This document shows, piece by piece, positions 55,701 through 63,929 of a DNA stretch of 64,000 bases. The number at the start of each line of letters is the position of its first letter. Position 1 is the stretch's first letter. The stretch is from Corbicula japonica (lineage: Eukaryota; Mollusca; Bivalvia; Venerida; Cyrenidae). The position numbers were made by a program, and so were the translations under genes. Below the pieces are notes generated by a model. The model had not been told where the DNA came from and made no database searches. It saw nothing but the letters and a program-made list of their open reading frames with translations. Location: NCBI GenBank assembly GCA_038501625.1, contig JAZAYU010000081.1, positions 1,922,001 to 1,986,000 on the forward strand, written 5' to 3'.

Positions 55701-58353
55701 GTGGTTTTATTACAACCACTGTTGATGATGTTGATAATTTGGACATATTCACCTCTTGACCAGTTCTCAGTACCTTACAGAACTGTCAGACAAATAATAA
55801 ACATTTCTTTCATTTTCCATAATTTCTTCATCTGGGGTGCTTATCAGTTCAGCTGGTTGTTTCATATGTTTTTTCTTACCTACAGGAACATACATAAATG
55901 ACCAAATTGATTGATATGAGTTTTCTGAGAGGTGTGCTGTTCCATAGATGATGTTCTTTTCACCTTCCACACAGCAAAATATGTAAATTAATTGGCAGTT
56001 GCTTACAGAATGGCTGTTCTTGTTTCCTCCCATGTCATTTAATGGCTGTTTATTTTATCTCCCACAGGTTTTAATTGTCTGTCATGATCAACTCCAGATG
56101 ATGGTGCAAAAATGCTTTTAGTGCTATTGGTTTATGATAATGTGGGAGTGACATGTTCATATCATACTGTTGCTATCATTATTGAACAGTCTCTCACAGT
56201 ACATCCTAAATGTAATAAACATGGCTCAACTGGTAATGTATTTATGGCATTACTGAATCCTTTATTCATTATATACGGGTTTTTTCGCATTTGTGACCAA
56301 TGTGGATCTAGATCAGTCTCCAAATCTGTGCCATCTATTCTGGATCTAAACTGGTCACGTCTCGGTTACCAACAATCTAATGTATCTAAAAGCAAACAGT
56401 GCAGATCCTGATCAGATGTTACAGATGTGTTGGTTGATCTGGACTTACACTGTTTGCCATGCATAACATCCATATCATATGGGAGTTAAATACTGGTATG
56501 CTGAACTGCCTATTGACAGCAAGCACATGCTGTATGAGCAGATTTAACTGCTGTGGTAGGTGAACTTAGTATGGAAAGGCAGTGGAATCCAGGAATCGGC
56601 CACCCCTTTGCTCCGTCTACATATTTTTACCAAACAGGATTTAAATAACTAATACTATTTTAATGCGTTGGAAACACAATATAATTAATATTAAGTATTC
56701 TTAAATTTTTTGCAATGTATCAGTTTAAGCTGTCTTATCTTCAATATAATTCTACATAAAATAATCAAAATAAGAAACAAAAACTATTAGAGTTGATTGA
56801 ATGGATGGCTTGAAATTCATCTCTAGAGTTTTATAATTTAAGTGGAATCTGAATGGAAATGCAGCAGAAGTGATCAAATTGGATTTGAGAAATTGTCAAT
56901 TTCATGATCTCAAGTACCCAAATGAAAGATGAATCACAATGTCATGCAATGAGTAAATATTCCGTAAAAATTACTCCACTAAAAATGAGTTTCGAAATAG
57001 AGAAAATTAAATGAAATTGGTGATAAAGTAATGAAGTTAAAAAATTAATGAAGTTTTTTCTCTTTTTGAAATAGTTCCAACTTAAGAAATTCTAATGCCC
57101 AGGAAGAGAGAGAGAGGGGGGGGGGGGGGGGGGGGGGCGGGTTGGAATTAGGGGATTCAAAGTTGTTCAGTTATATTGGAAATAAAACAAAATAAATATA
57201 AACAGAGGATGTTCCTTGAATCTTTGCATGATATTATCAGAAATATTTTGTTTCTTTTTATTTGTTTAGTGTTTTTTGTTAGTGTGTATCTTTATTTCAG
57301 ATTCTTTATTGCTAATTTATAGCCAATATTTAACACAAGATACTCTGGTTAGATAATACTGTAGTTGTAATAATTTACTAATGTCTAATAAATTAATTTG
57401 TGGAACAGTTTAAGTACTAAAACTTATTAGCTGAAATTGATACAACCATCTGTTGGCCTATCTTCTAAAAATATTTCTTTTTTCTTGTTTACAGGTAAAA
57501 AACCACAGTAAGTAGAATTTACAGGTTTTTGTTATAGAAACTGCTGTTACTTAAATATTTTTTAGTTAAGAAATAAAACGCTTTCTCTTCAAACTTCTGA
57601 TTTAAAGTAGGTTGCAAATCCTCATTAAATGAGAACAGAATCTATAAATCTACAAAGAATTTATATACATTGGTAGTATTGAATTTGCAAAAAAAAGAGA
57701 TTTTATTGCTATATAGAAGTAATATGTGAATGAACAGCCATCTTGAAATCAACAAGATTTTGCTCCTGCCTATTGTCTAAGCAAAATTCAGAGAACCAAT
57801 TGTTTGTATTAGTTAATTTGTTTACTCCATATATTTGCGTTATTACACATGTGCGACGAGTGTAGATCCATGCTGTCTGACCTTGATCTGTACTAGTCGC
57901 ATCTTGGTTAAAAAACAAAACTAATAAATCTAACAGCAAATAGTATAGATCCTGATCTGATGGTACTGTCTGATTTGAATCTACACTGTGTGCCCACATA
58001 ATAACATATATCTATGGATTAACAGGTTAAACGTTGGAAACTTACTTACATTAAAACATTTGAGTAAATGATAACATGTACAAAAAAAGATTTCGAATAT
58101 TTAATGATCTTAAAAAATGTTATTATCCTTTTGTAGAGTACCAACTGGTAAAGCCCCACATTTTCTACAGAAGCCAACAATCAAGCAGCAAGCAAACCTG
58201 CTTGTGATGACGTGCCTCCTGGAAGCAAAGCCTGCTCCCCAGATCAAGTGGTTCCGTGAAACCAGCGAGCTCAAAGATGGTGGCCGCTACACGATCAAAT
58301 TAGAAAACGATCCGAAATCACCGGAAGGATTCATAGCAACACTGAGTATCAAG
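43480..58353 (+). CDS. Twitchin/projectin-like giant muscle Ig protein, N-terminal part (7 exons)
   Basis: Exons 43480-43792, 45879-45894, 50783-50931, 51597-51752, 53878-54183, 57495-57507 and 58137-58353 join with every splice phase in agreement into 1170 nt (390 codons). They encode three complete I-set Ig domains and about three quarters of a fourth. Each begins with a P.F..KP.I.Q motif and has the core C...W pattern; domains 1-3 also show the D.G.Y.V.AKN signature. Twitchin/projectin/UNC-22 is a giant thick-filament-associated kinase protein. In bivalves twitchin controls the catch state of smooth muscle. The start with tandem Ig domains suits its N-terminus. The Fn3 domains and kinase lie beyond the window. 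Alternatives are other giant Ig proteins (titin-like, obscurin/UNC-89-like); twitchin is preferred on motif style, from memory of the family and not from a search. Confidence 0.8.
43862..44073. mobile_element. TTAA-type palindromic MITE (copy 3), intron 1
   Basis: TATCCCTTGCTATGTGGGAT at the left and CATGGAGTAAAGGGATA at the right. The inner part keeps GATCAGGATCTACACTGTTC. The TTAA ends are eroded. Confidence 0.78.
44074..45340. other. Intron 1 of the twitchin-like gene, unannotated
   Basis: No exon or clear repeat recognised apart from AT-rich runs. Frames at 44506-44844 (+) and 44712-44993 (-) overlap and are unremarkable. Confidence 0.5.
45350..45435. repeat. AT-only palindromic patch
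   Basis: Nearly pure A/T (AATAATATATATTATTTTAA...) with several overlapping palindromes; low complexity. Confidence 0.7.
45879..45894 (+). CDS. Twitchin-like microexon 2 (16 nt)
   Basis: CTCCTGGCCAAAACCA sits between TATTTCAG and a perfect GTAAGT. It restores phase exactly: phase 1 from exon 1, phase 2 into exon 3. It adds the linker APGQNQ between Ig 1 and Ig 2. Its length is not a multiple of 3, so skipping it alone would shift the frame. Confidence 0.78.
46039..46206. mobile_element. TTAA-type palindromic MITE (copy 4, shortened)
   Basis: TTAACCTCTTATCCCATGG at the left and TATAGGGTTAA at the right. One of the two internal GATC-rich arms is truncated. Confidence 0.75.
46442..46649. mobile_element. 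TTAA-type palindromic MITE (copy 5)
   Basis: Internal arms TGTGTAGATCAGGTCAGCTG and GCTGATCTGGATTTACACTG; right end AATGGAGTAAAAAGTTAA. Confidence 0.8.
46936..47074. repeat. Hairpin element
   Basis: TTTGTTTTTATCAGTGAAAG...TATTTCACTCGTGAACTCC is mirrored by CGGAGCTCACTCGGTGAAAT...ACCGGTAAAAACAAA around TTTTTTCGCCACTTGCGAAAAA. It may be the right part of a longer repeat that starts near 46709, where a smaller hairpin (GTGGTATTTC / TTGGTACCAC) lies. Confidence 0.7.
47075..48386. other. Intron 2 of the twitchin-like gene, unannotated part
   Basis: No exon or clear repeat recognised. The 71-codon frame at 47459-47674 has no known domain or supporting splice sites. Confidence 0.5.
48387..48613. 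mobile_element. TTAA-type palindromic MITE (copy 6)
   Basis: ATAACCCTTCACTCCATGGG at the left; TCTGTATATATGAATTAA at the right. Its right-hand TTAA is also the left TTAA of the next copy. Confidence 0.82.
48610..48851. mobile_element. TTAA-type palindromic MITE (copy 7, best preserved)
   Basis: TTAACCCTTTCCTGTACAG at 48610 and its exact mirror CTGTACAGGAAAGGGTTAA ending at 48851. Inside are two arms, AGATCCAGATCAGCCGGCAC and AGACGGCACGGATGTGCCGG. TTAA target plus a CCC start is the signature of piggyBac-type ends. No transposase. Confidence 0.92.
48949..49040. mobile_element. TTAA-type palindromic MITE (copy 8, half)
   Basis: TTAACCCATTCCTCC and then GTGTGAACAGTATAG...CAGATCAGCTGGCACATCC. 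The right half is lost where a GACCAGTCTC element begins. A further decayed fragment (AACCAGTGTAGACCAAG) precedes it at about 48885-48945. Confidence 0.65.
49050..49270. repeat. GACCAGTCTC palindromic MITE, tandem pair
   Basis: Two adjacent copies: CCATTTCAGCCAATCAGATG, GAGATTTGAGACTGATCTC and TTTTATGATCTTGGGCACAG, then AGATCATAAAACTTAATCTG, GACCAGTCTCAGATCTC and GGTCTCTGATCTCTGATCTTGG. Confidence 0.75.
49640..49800. mobile_element. TTAA-type palindromic MITE (copy 9, decayed)
   Basis: GTCAGCTGGTTCATC, CATCTGATCAGGATCTACAC and AGTGACCAGTGCAGATC mark the family; the ends are eroded. Confidence 0.7.
49801..50345. other. Intron 2 of the twitchin-like gene, unannotated part
   Basis: I see no gene or clear repeat here. 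Confidence 0.5.
50346..50412. repeat. T-rich then G-rich homopolymer tract
   Basis: About 13 T, then about 17 G and further G-runs to 50410. Four or more runs of G make a G-quadruplex possible. Confidence 0.85.
50495..50735. mobile_element. TTAA-type palindromic MITE (copy 10, decayed), just before exon 3
   Basis: GTATAGATCCAGATCAGCCT, GAATCTGATCTACACTGGTT and CCTTTAAGCCATATATATG. It ends about 50 nt before the exon 3 acceptor. Confidence 0.65.
50783..50931 (+). CDS. Twitchin-like exon 3 (first half of Ig domain 2)
   Basis: Acceptor CACTTCAG, donor GTATGC. Encodes QDGIAPNFTQKPLIKQEDGG..., with the domain Cys in LLFECQL and Trp in ITWFRD. It breaks off after AAG in phase 1, between the two halves of the Ig sandwich. 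Confidence 0.87.
51385..51565. mobile_element. TTAA-type palindromic MITE (copy 11), intron 3
   Basis: CATTCAGGATCTTCTCTGTT, GATTTATTAGGTTATTTCTG, ACCAGTGCAGATCCTGATC and CAGCTGATCTTGATCAACAC. The right end lies only about 30 nt from the exon 4 acceptor. Confidence 0.75.
51597..51752 (+). CDS. Twitchin-like exon 4 (second half of Ig domain 2)
   Basis: Acceptor TCTATCTCAG, donor GTAAGA. Encodes GRLKMDTQQKSPKEYMLTLE..., then DAGSYRVTAKNALGE and ATIGLNFDG. It completes the domain started in exon 3 and ends in phase 1. Confidence 0.87.
51822..52070. repeat. Irregular ~18-30-bp tandem repeat (GAGTGGTTAGC-type)
   Basis: TTGAGTGGTTAGCWTCATTGAG-like units recur about a dozen times with varying spacing directly after exon 4. 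Confidence 0.75.
52081..52316. mobile_element. TTAA-type palindromic MITE (copy 12)
   Basis: TTAACTCCATGGTATATGGG at the left and ATATATGGAGTAAAGGGTTAA at the right with TTAA at both ends; a small AATAATAAT expansion lies in one arm. Confidence 0.87.
52554..52709. mobile_element. TTAA-type palindromic MITE (copy 13, internally deleted)
   Basis: TTAACACAATTTATACAC at the left; AGAGTAAAGGGTT at the right; GTGTAGATCCAGATCTGCC and GGTCTGGATCTACACTG inside. Confidence 0.78.
52908..53010. repeat. Near-perfect hairpin (CCGGTCTG family)
   Basis: GGGAATGTGAGGATATATTG, CCGGTCTGGGTGTCATATTA is mirrored by TAATATGACACACAGACCGG and CAATATATCCTCACATACCC around CCCGAGCCGCAGGCGAGGG. It probably starts a longer repeat that includes the region up to about 53580. 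Confidence 0.85.
53374..53577 (+). CDS. Small ORF with C-terminal membrane segment (uncertain)
   Basis: A 67-codon frame begins MADDNKRWEARGGNKG in a reasonable start context (AAAATGGCGG). It has a charged N-terminal half and ends in a hydrophobic stretch, CGIIMFCILLGVLLVFFVVL followed by AEI and the stop, which is the layout of a tail-anchored or single-pass membrane peptide. It lies in an intron of the twitchin-like gene, next to a CCGGTCTG hairpin, so it may be part of a dispersed repeat and not a gene. No family is recognised. Confidence 0.2.
   Translation: MADDNKRWEARGGNKGMCVHIYGRAVNTDIHQRQIIQSNSSKFLCGIIMFCILLGVLLVFFVVLAEI
53878..54183 (+). CDS. Twitchin-like exon 5 (complete Ig domain 3)
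   Basis: Acceptor TTTTTTGTATAG, donor GTAACT. Encodes ASSASGSPPSFIGKPVIRQV..., Cys in IIFECRL, Trp in ITWMRG, and DGGEYKVLAKNPRG. At 306 nt with phase 1 at both ends, it is a symmetric single-exon Ig cassette that could be skipped without a frameshift. Confidence 0.88.
54184..55248. other. Intron 5 of the twitchin-like gene, unannotated part
   Basis: I see no exon or repeat family here, only AT-rich intron. Confidence 0.5.
55249..55481. mobile_element. TTAA-type palindromic MITE (copy 14)
   Basis: CAAACCCTTTACTTTCTGG at the left; CCCATGGATTAAAGGGTTTAA at the right; GTTTAGATCCAGATCAGTC inside. Confidence 0.82.
55482..56253. other. Intron 5 of the twitchin-like gene, unannotated part
   Basis: I see no exon or repeat family here. 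Confidence 0.5.
56254..56489. mobile_element. TTAA-type palindromic MITE (copy 15)
   Basis: ATCCTTTATTCATTATATACG, ATGTGGATCTAGATCAGTC, GATCTGGACTTACACTG and CATATGGGAGTTAA at the right end. Confidence 0.78.
56490..57494. other. Intron 5 of the twitchin-like gene, with a G tract
   Basis: No exon recognised before the 13-nt microexon. A run of about 21 G follows (GA)n at 57105-57140. Confidence 0.55.
57495..57507 (+). CDS. Twitchin-like microexon 6 (13 nt)
   Basis: GTAAAAAACCACA lies between TTGTTTACAG and a perfect GTAAGT. Phase 1 in and phase 2 out link exon 5 to exon 7, giving the basic linker GKKPQ. It is the smallest exon in the window and would be missed by most gene finders. Confidence 0.75.
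57813..58030. mobile_element. TTAA-type palindromic MITE (copy 16)
   Basis: TTAATTTGTTTACTCCATAT at the left and CTATGGATTAACAGGTTAA at the right. One GATC arm is reduced. It ends about 105 nt before exon 7. Confidence 0.8.
58137..58353 (+). CDS. Twitchin-like exon 7 (start of Ig domain 4)
   Basis: Acceptor ATCCTTTTGTAG, donor GTTTGT. Encodes VPTGKAPHFLQKPTIKQQAN..., Cys in LVMTCLLEA, Trp in IKWFRE, and ends at TLSIK in phase 0. The remaining strands (the expected DAG.Y.V.AKN part) were not found up to 64000, so the next exon is probably beyond the window. Confidence 0.86.
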
Positions 58354-58662
58354 GTTTGTACCCACTTTGATTTTTAACCAGGCTTTGTTTGGAAAATCCT
58401 ATGAGATTGGGGTATGTCATTTGGCAGGCCAATGGGCTGGCAAGCATCAACACTTCATAAAGTGTTTTGTTACAGTTTACTTTTTCTCAGTAACCATTCA
58501 AGGTAGAACTTTGAAACTTAACATAGTTGTCTGTATTTTGTAATAGTTATGCCCGTTTTTCACTTAAAATTTAAGAAAAACTGGTTTTGTCACATTGTGG
58601 TGTCTTCTTTTTGAGAACATTCACAAATCATCTCAGTAGTTCTAAAAGAGTATATCTACCTC

Positions 58663-58892
58663 TTAACCCTAAACTTCGCGGATAAGCCTTTTAACCCATG
58701 ACCAGATCAGCTGGCACATCCATTCTATCTGTTCTGGATCTACACTGGTTGCTTCTTGATCAGTAACAATCTAGTGAATATAAAAGTGAACAGTTTAGAT
58801 CCTGATCAGATGGCATGGATTTGCTAGCTGTTCTGGATCTACACTATAATTTGCCCATGTCATAAAATAGTTATGAATTGATTGAGGGTTAA
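58663..58892. mobile_element. TTAA-type palindromic MITE (copy 17)
   Basis: TTAACCCTAAACTTCGCGG at the left and TTGATTGAGGGTTAA at the right; CCTGATCAGATGGCATGGAT inside. Confidence 0.85.
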
Positions 58893-58934
58893 TTCTGTTT
58901 TCTTTTTCGGTGCATTAAGATTAAGATAAAGCAA

Positions 58935-59060
58935 AGCCAGTGCTGAAGATTTTAAACCAGTCTCAAACCTCAAGGATCTGATTGGCTGAAATGGCGATCA
59001 TTTGCCATTTCAGCAAATCAGATTTTTGAGATTTGAGACTGTTTTATAATTTTGTGGCCA
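58935..59060. repeat. GACCAGTCTC palindromic MITE, copy
   Basis: ACCAGTCTCAAACCTCAAGG, ATCTGATTGGCTGAAATGGC, then the mirror GCCATTTCAGCAAATCAGAT, TTTGAGATTTGAGACTG and TTTTATAATTTTG. Confidence 0.8.
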
Positions 59061-59291
59061 GCTGTTGAAGATGCAGCTAATTGAATGTGCACTAAACATG
59101 TTGCCAACTTACCATGTGTGAACACCAACAGTTAGTTCCTGTAAACCGAAGTAATTCAGCTGAAAATGTTAAGTGGTCCTTGAAAGTTTGATATTGTTTG
59201 CAGAACAACTGAACTACCTAATGAATGAATAATCTTAAATGCATAAATATCAGTTAACTGTTCAGAATAACACACTCTAGGCTCATAATTT

Positions 59292-60261
59292 TCAACCCTT
59301 TACTCCATATAAACACGTTCTTATCCATGTGTGACCAACATAGATCTGGATCAGCCACCATATCCTTGCCGTCTGATCTGGATTGGTTGCATTTTGATTA
59401 GAAATAACCTTATGAATCAAAAAGTGAATACTGTGGTATCATTTTATTAAGCGATGGCTTAATTTTTGCGTATTTCGCGCTCTGGCCAGTGCGCAAATTC
59501 AAAACTTAAGCTAAAATTTAACCAAAAAGTTCCACATACGTATCCGAAATGTGCTATGTCTGAATGGACCTACACTTTATATACAGTTGCCCGTGTCACT
59601 ATTTTATATAAATTTGAAGTATTGAATAATTATATTAAGAAAGAAGATAAAATTAGTTATAACTGTCGAATTTCTTTTGGAATATGTTTAATGTTACTTC
59701 AAAACTTGAACGACCATTTAGTTCGCGCATTTAAAACGGGTCACGTTTTACCAAACCGTATCGTTGTCATCTCATTTTTAATTTATCTACACTTTTTTGA
59801 GTAACTGTTTCGCAATTAATTGACACTTTAGACCATAAAACAGGTACGAAATTTAACATGCCAATTATTATATGAATTGTCCAGATAAATGGATCAAACG
59901 GGTCCCGTGTCAATTAGCGGCGCAGAATAAACAGCAGTCTGATAATTGACTAACACAGGAAGTGATAATTGACATGGGGCCTACTGACACGAGATTAGCT
60001 CGCGTGTTCAAATAAACAATAGGTATTGATTACGGGTCGGTAAAATATCGATAAAAATATTTTTGTTTTAAATTGGATTTGTGCGAATTTAAGTCCGCGC
60101 AAAACAATCTTTTTCGGCGATTGCGCGAAATTTCGTGCCAGCGAAATTAAATGTTACCACAGTAGTGTAGATCCTAATCAGATGACATGGATGTGCCAGC
60201 TGATCTGGATCTACACTGTTCCCCTATGCCATAAACATGTATGTATGGAGGAAATGGTTAA
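59292..60261. mobile_element. TTAA-type palindromic MITE (copy 18) split by a second element
   Basis: Left half 59292-59430 (CAACCCTTTACTCC ... AATCAAAAAGTGAATA) and right half 60163-60261 (TAGTGTAGATCCTAATCAG ... TGGAGGAAATGGTTAA) are the two parts of one copy, parted exactly at TA by the element at 59431-60162. Confidence 0.85.
59431..60162. mobile_element. TA-flanked TIR element (732 bp) nested in a MITE
   Basis: CTGTGGTATCATTTTATTAA at the left; its mirror AATTAAATGTTACCACAG at the right. TA lies immediately outside both ends (59429-59430 and 60163-60164), as with Tc1/mariner-type insertions. Removing the insert and one TA restores the host MITE. The 112-codon frame inside (59466-59804) resembles no transposase known to me. 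Confidence 0.85.
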
Positions 60262-60746
60262 CACATCTTCAAATTTACAAGTGTTCCATTTTTGATAGAA
60301 ATAATTAAGAATATCTTTGTTTGAGAATTTTAATAATCAATGTTTTACCACACAAGTTTCAATTTAGGATTTTCATGCTGTTCATCATTAATTTTTGCGC
60401 TGTGGATTTGAATTTGATGACTTTTGAAGGCAGTTCACCAGTTCCTACGTAGCGTTTATGTCTGTTTAACACCAGACACTAATTAGCTGGCATCTTGCAT
60501 TGGAATTAATTACCGATAAAAATTTGACATTTTTAGTGTTTTCTCAACTTGAAATAATCAATTACAGCTTTGTTTAATAATGAATTTGATAAAATTTAAT
60601 GAATTGTTTGATTCAGAATAATTTAACTTTAATGTTGAATGTGAAAAAACTCTTGCAACTTGCGGACCACTCTATGTCTAGACATCCTCTAGTCTGTGAG
60701 GTGTCTTAGAGGCACCATTTTTAACAATACTTGGTTTATGGTTTAC
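60262..60746. other. Intron 7 of the twitchin-like gene, unannotated
   Basis: I see no exon or clear repeat here. Confidence 0.5.
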
Positions 60747-60840
60747 TTAACCTGATCAGATGGCATGGATGTTTTGGCTGATCAGGGTCTTCACTGTTGG
60801 CACATGCCATAAAACCCATAAAGATCGAGAAAAGTGTTAA
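60747..60840. mobile_element. TTAA-type palindromic MITE (copy 19, right half only)
   Basis: TTAACCTGATCAGATGGCATG to GAGAAAAGTGTTAA; TTAA at both ends of the shortened copy. Confidence 0.75.
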
Positions 60841-61514
60841 ATTCTTAATTAAGTCTATAAGCTTTATGTTCTTGGTCACAAAGTAAACACAAATTTTTGT
60901 TTCAATGTGTTTTGTTAATTTTTTTTCAGATTTTTTATATATTAACAAGTTTAGTTGCATCTACCAGTTTTTGGTGTTTTATGTTCTTACAGCAGATTTT
61001 TCTAAATCAGAAAATTCATACTTTTCATGTAACACCATCTAGGTACAATTATTTAATTAGTTTTAATTAGTACAGGAGTTAATAAATCATTTTAATTTCT
61101 ATGAAAAATGTACAGAACATTCATCTGATAGACGAGATATTAAGGTTAATGAAAACAACATGTGCTTGAGAAACAGGTTAATTACATAATGAAATAGATA
61201 CATTTATTTGACGTAAATTGTCTTACGAAAAGTGCAAGGTAATTGTGTACCCTTTAACCCACTGAATTTAAATAATGGATTATAAATATTTTTCACATGT
61301 GTGAAGTTCGGCTGGGAATTTCAAACCCAAGGGAATGGATTTTGGCATTTGCCAAGGCCATATTTTCTGAAATATTTGTGATAAATACTTGATAGATATC
61401 TTTTCATGTACGAATTTTATTCATTTTTAAGTTGGGATCTCATTTTATAAAGGAATTTATTTTTCAATCAAAATTGTACACATCACAGCATGTGACCTTT
61501 CTCACAAGAGGTTT
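60841..61514. other. Intron 7 of the twitchin-like gene, unannotated
   Basis: I see no exon or clear repeat here. Confidence 0.5.
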
Positions 61515-61718
61515 TAAGATGACCTTTTCACTAGAGCAAACACAGGAAAACCATGCCATCTGATCTGGTTCTACACTGTTCACATTTTTATTCATTATAT
61601 TTCTGACCAAGAAGTAAACACTTAAGATTTTGGTAAGACAGCACAGATGTGTCAGCTGATCTGGATCTACACTGTTTGCACATACCATAGAACCTGTATA
61701 TATAGAGTAAAGGCTTTA
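61515..61718. mobile_element. TTAA-type palindromic MITE (copy 20)
   Basis: CATCTGATCTGGTTCTACAC, GTCAGCTGATCTGGATCTAC and right end TATATAGAGTAAAGGCTTTAA. Confidence 0.75.
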
Positions 61719-62067
61719 AAAAAATTAGTTGTAATATCTTGCAAGTGATAAGTTAAATTTTGAAGAATTTCTACACAAAAAAACTAAGGTAGCACTAGAA
61801 ACATTGCTATCAGTTTAATAACATGTCCAAAATGATGAATTTGCACAGGATGGGTTCAGTATCTATTTCCCAGATCATCTACATGGTTAAGCTCTGCAAT
61901 CATTTCTGGAATGCAGCTTACACAAAAATAAATCAAGGTATTGAAAACCTCTCAATGAAATTTGGTGCTTGCTGCCAATTTATTTAACTATATTCAGTCT
62001 CCCCCAGGTCATAAATAGTCTGATAGTTTAAACATGCTGTCAAAAACATCCTTTTGAAATGTTTGTT
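61719..62067. other. Intron 7 of the twitchin-like gene, unannotated
   Basis: I see no exon or clear repeat here. Confidence 0.5.
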
Positions 62068-62190
62068 ACGGGTTATTGCATGAGCAAACAGTGAAGATTC
62101 AGATCATCTAGCACAATTGAGCCATTTGATCAGGATCTACACTGTTCACTTTTAGATTCAATAGGTTATTTCTGACCAAAAATATGTTTT
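62068..62190. mobile_element. TTAA-type palindromic MITE (copy 21, left half)
   Basis: GGGTTATTGCATGAGCAAAC, TTTGATCAGGATCTACACTG and AATAGGTTATTTCTGACC; the right half is missing. Confidence 0.72.
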
Positions 62191-62290
62191 ACAATTTAAT
62201 ATGCAAAAGAAAGAAGGTTAAACATGCAGGGAGATGTCTGTAGATCGTTTCTGTTTCCAAGAAGCAATGTTGATAGTCATCATTTGCCCC

Positions 62291-62532
62291 TTAATTCCAC
62301 ATACATGTATATGGGTTTTATGACATGTAAGAGCAGTGTAGATCAAGATCTGCTGGCTCAGCCATGCCATCTAATCTAGATCTACACTGGTTTCTTTTTG
62401 GTCAGAAATAATCTTTTGAATATATATGCTTAAAGTGTAGTTGCTGATCATACAGCATGATTGTGCAGGCTGATCTGGATCAACACTGGTTGCCCATGTG
62501 ATAAAAGTCCTGTTTATGAAGTAAAGGGTTCA
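62291..62532. mobile_element. TTAA-type palindromic MITE (copy 22)
   Basis: TTAATTCCACATACATGTAT at the left; GAAGTAAAGGGTTCAG at the right; GTGTAGATCAAGATCTGCTG inside. Confidence 0.78.
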
Positions 62533-62722
62533 GTCATTGGGGTAATTATTGTGGAGTTGTGCTTGAGCTATAGAGCCTGCTGGGTGGCTTAAATTAAATA
62601 ATTATGTTTCAGTAATGTTTAATGCAGGATCAGGATCAGATTGCAACCTTTGAACTTTATACAACCATTAAGATGAGAAGATTACTGAGCACAGCTGCTG
62701 TTTTCTGGCTCTTTTATCTGTT

Positions 62723-62850
62723 TTAACACCATGGGATATGGCTGTTATCCCATGGGGGAACAGAGTAGATCAAGGTCAGCTAGTACATCTGTGCTGTCTG
62801 ATCAGGATCTACACTGTTGACTTTTAGATTAATTAGGTTATTTCAGATCC
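62723..62850. mobile_element. TTAA-type palindromic MITE (copy 23, left half)
   Basis: TTAACACCATGGGATATGGC, then CTGTCTGATCAGGATCTACA; stops after TAGGTTATTTCAG. A direct repeat of about 60 bp flanks it loosely: AATGTTTAATGCAGGATCAGG at 62615 and TAATTTTTAATGCAGGATCAA at 62876, each followed by AACCATTAARATGAGAA-like sequence. Confidence 0.68.
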
Positions 62851-63537
62851 ATGATATAAATTTTCATTATTACAGTAATTTTTAATGCAGGATCAAGTTG
62901 CATTTACTGCTTTGGAACATAAGACATCCATTAAAATGAGAAAGATAACTAAACAGGCAACTTCATTATCTGTTTAAAAGTAAAAATTTACAGGGTTGTA
63001 ATTAACTAAACAGTTATTATTTCTGCTATCTTCCTGATAAGTTTCTTTTGTTTTTGTTTTTTATTTTGTCTGTGAGGATGCCAACTTTTATCAAGAGAAT
63101 AAGAAAATATAGGACACAATAGCACATTAACATAAACATTGGTAATTTAAAATATACTGTTATCAGGTCTCTTTAAATTAACTCTTCCTTCTATAGATTC
63201 CAGTGCCTAAGATCAAAACTATGAAGCCAGGGACCAGTTGGTTATATTGAGCAGCTGATTGATTGAAACTGAGCCCAGTCTTAAAAATGACCAACCACAG
63301 GCTAAATTGTGTAGACTGGTTTCGGGTCTTGACTGCAGACAATGGCTCTAAAACTGCAACATTTCTGTTTAAGCAGTAGTTGCTTACCCTTACTAAACTT
63401 TGAACTGTTTTCTAATTTTCTAAACAATCTTATCTAATGCACTAATATCATTTTAGTGGGGGTGGTGGTTTAGGATTCATGTTTCATTATTTCCTCTGTG
63501 TTTGAGGGTGATGGGAGGGAAAAGCACCAGTGCCCAA
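62851..63537. other. Intron 7 of the twitchin-like gene, unannotated
   Basis: I see no exon or clear repeat here apart from the second half of the loose direct repeat noted with copy 23. Confidence 0.5.
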
Positions 63538-63680
63538 GGTTATAAATCTGAGCATCGAAACCAGTCTCAAATCTCAAGCATCTGATTAGCTGAAATGGCG
63601 ACAGTCACCATTTCAGCCAATCAGATACTTGAGATTTGAGTCTGGTTTCCAATCTCAGTTTTATAACCTTCAGCCCAGAA
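63538..63680. mobile_element. GACCAGTCTC palindromic MITE, best copy
   Basis: CAAGGTTATAAATCTGAGCA at the left is mirrored by CTCAGTTTTATAACCTTCAG at the right. The arms share CAGTCTCAAATCTCAAGCAT and CTGATTAGCTGAAATGGCGA, meeting at about 63603. About 140 bp, almost all palindrome. Confidence 0.87.
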
Positions 63681-63929
63681 ATCCAAATCAGTTGAGCACC
63701 AACTGCTCACCTCTTGCCATGCTGGAACAGGCAGGGCTTTTTTTCTTTCTCAAGTACCATTTATGGGTGCCTTCCCGTCTGAAAATTTCTTTAAAATCAT
63801 GCAGTTTTCCCCAAAAAGTAACTTTACATCATTCCCATTCTGAGAAAAAATCATGCTATTTTCCCCCAAATGGGGCCTTCTCCTGGCAGTGAAAAAAGCA
63901 GTGACAGGTTATACTTGCATATTTATGTA

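Noticed and set aside
59466..59804. 112-codon frame as a transposase
   Set aside because: It is inside a 732-bp TA-flanked element, shows no DDE/D-type motif or helix-turn-helix that I can recognise, and is far shorter than a mariner-type transposase.
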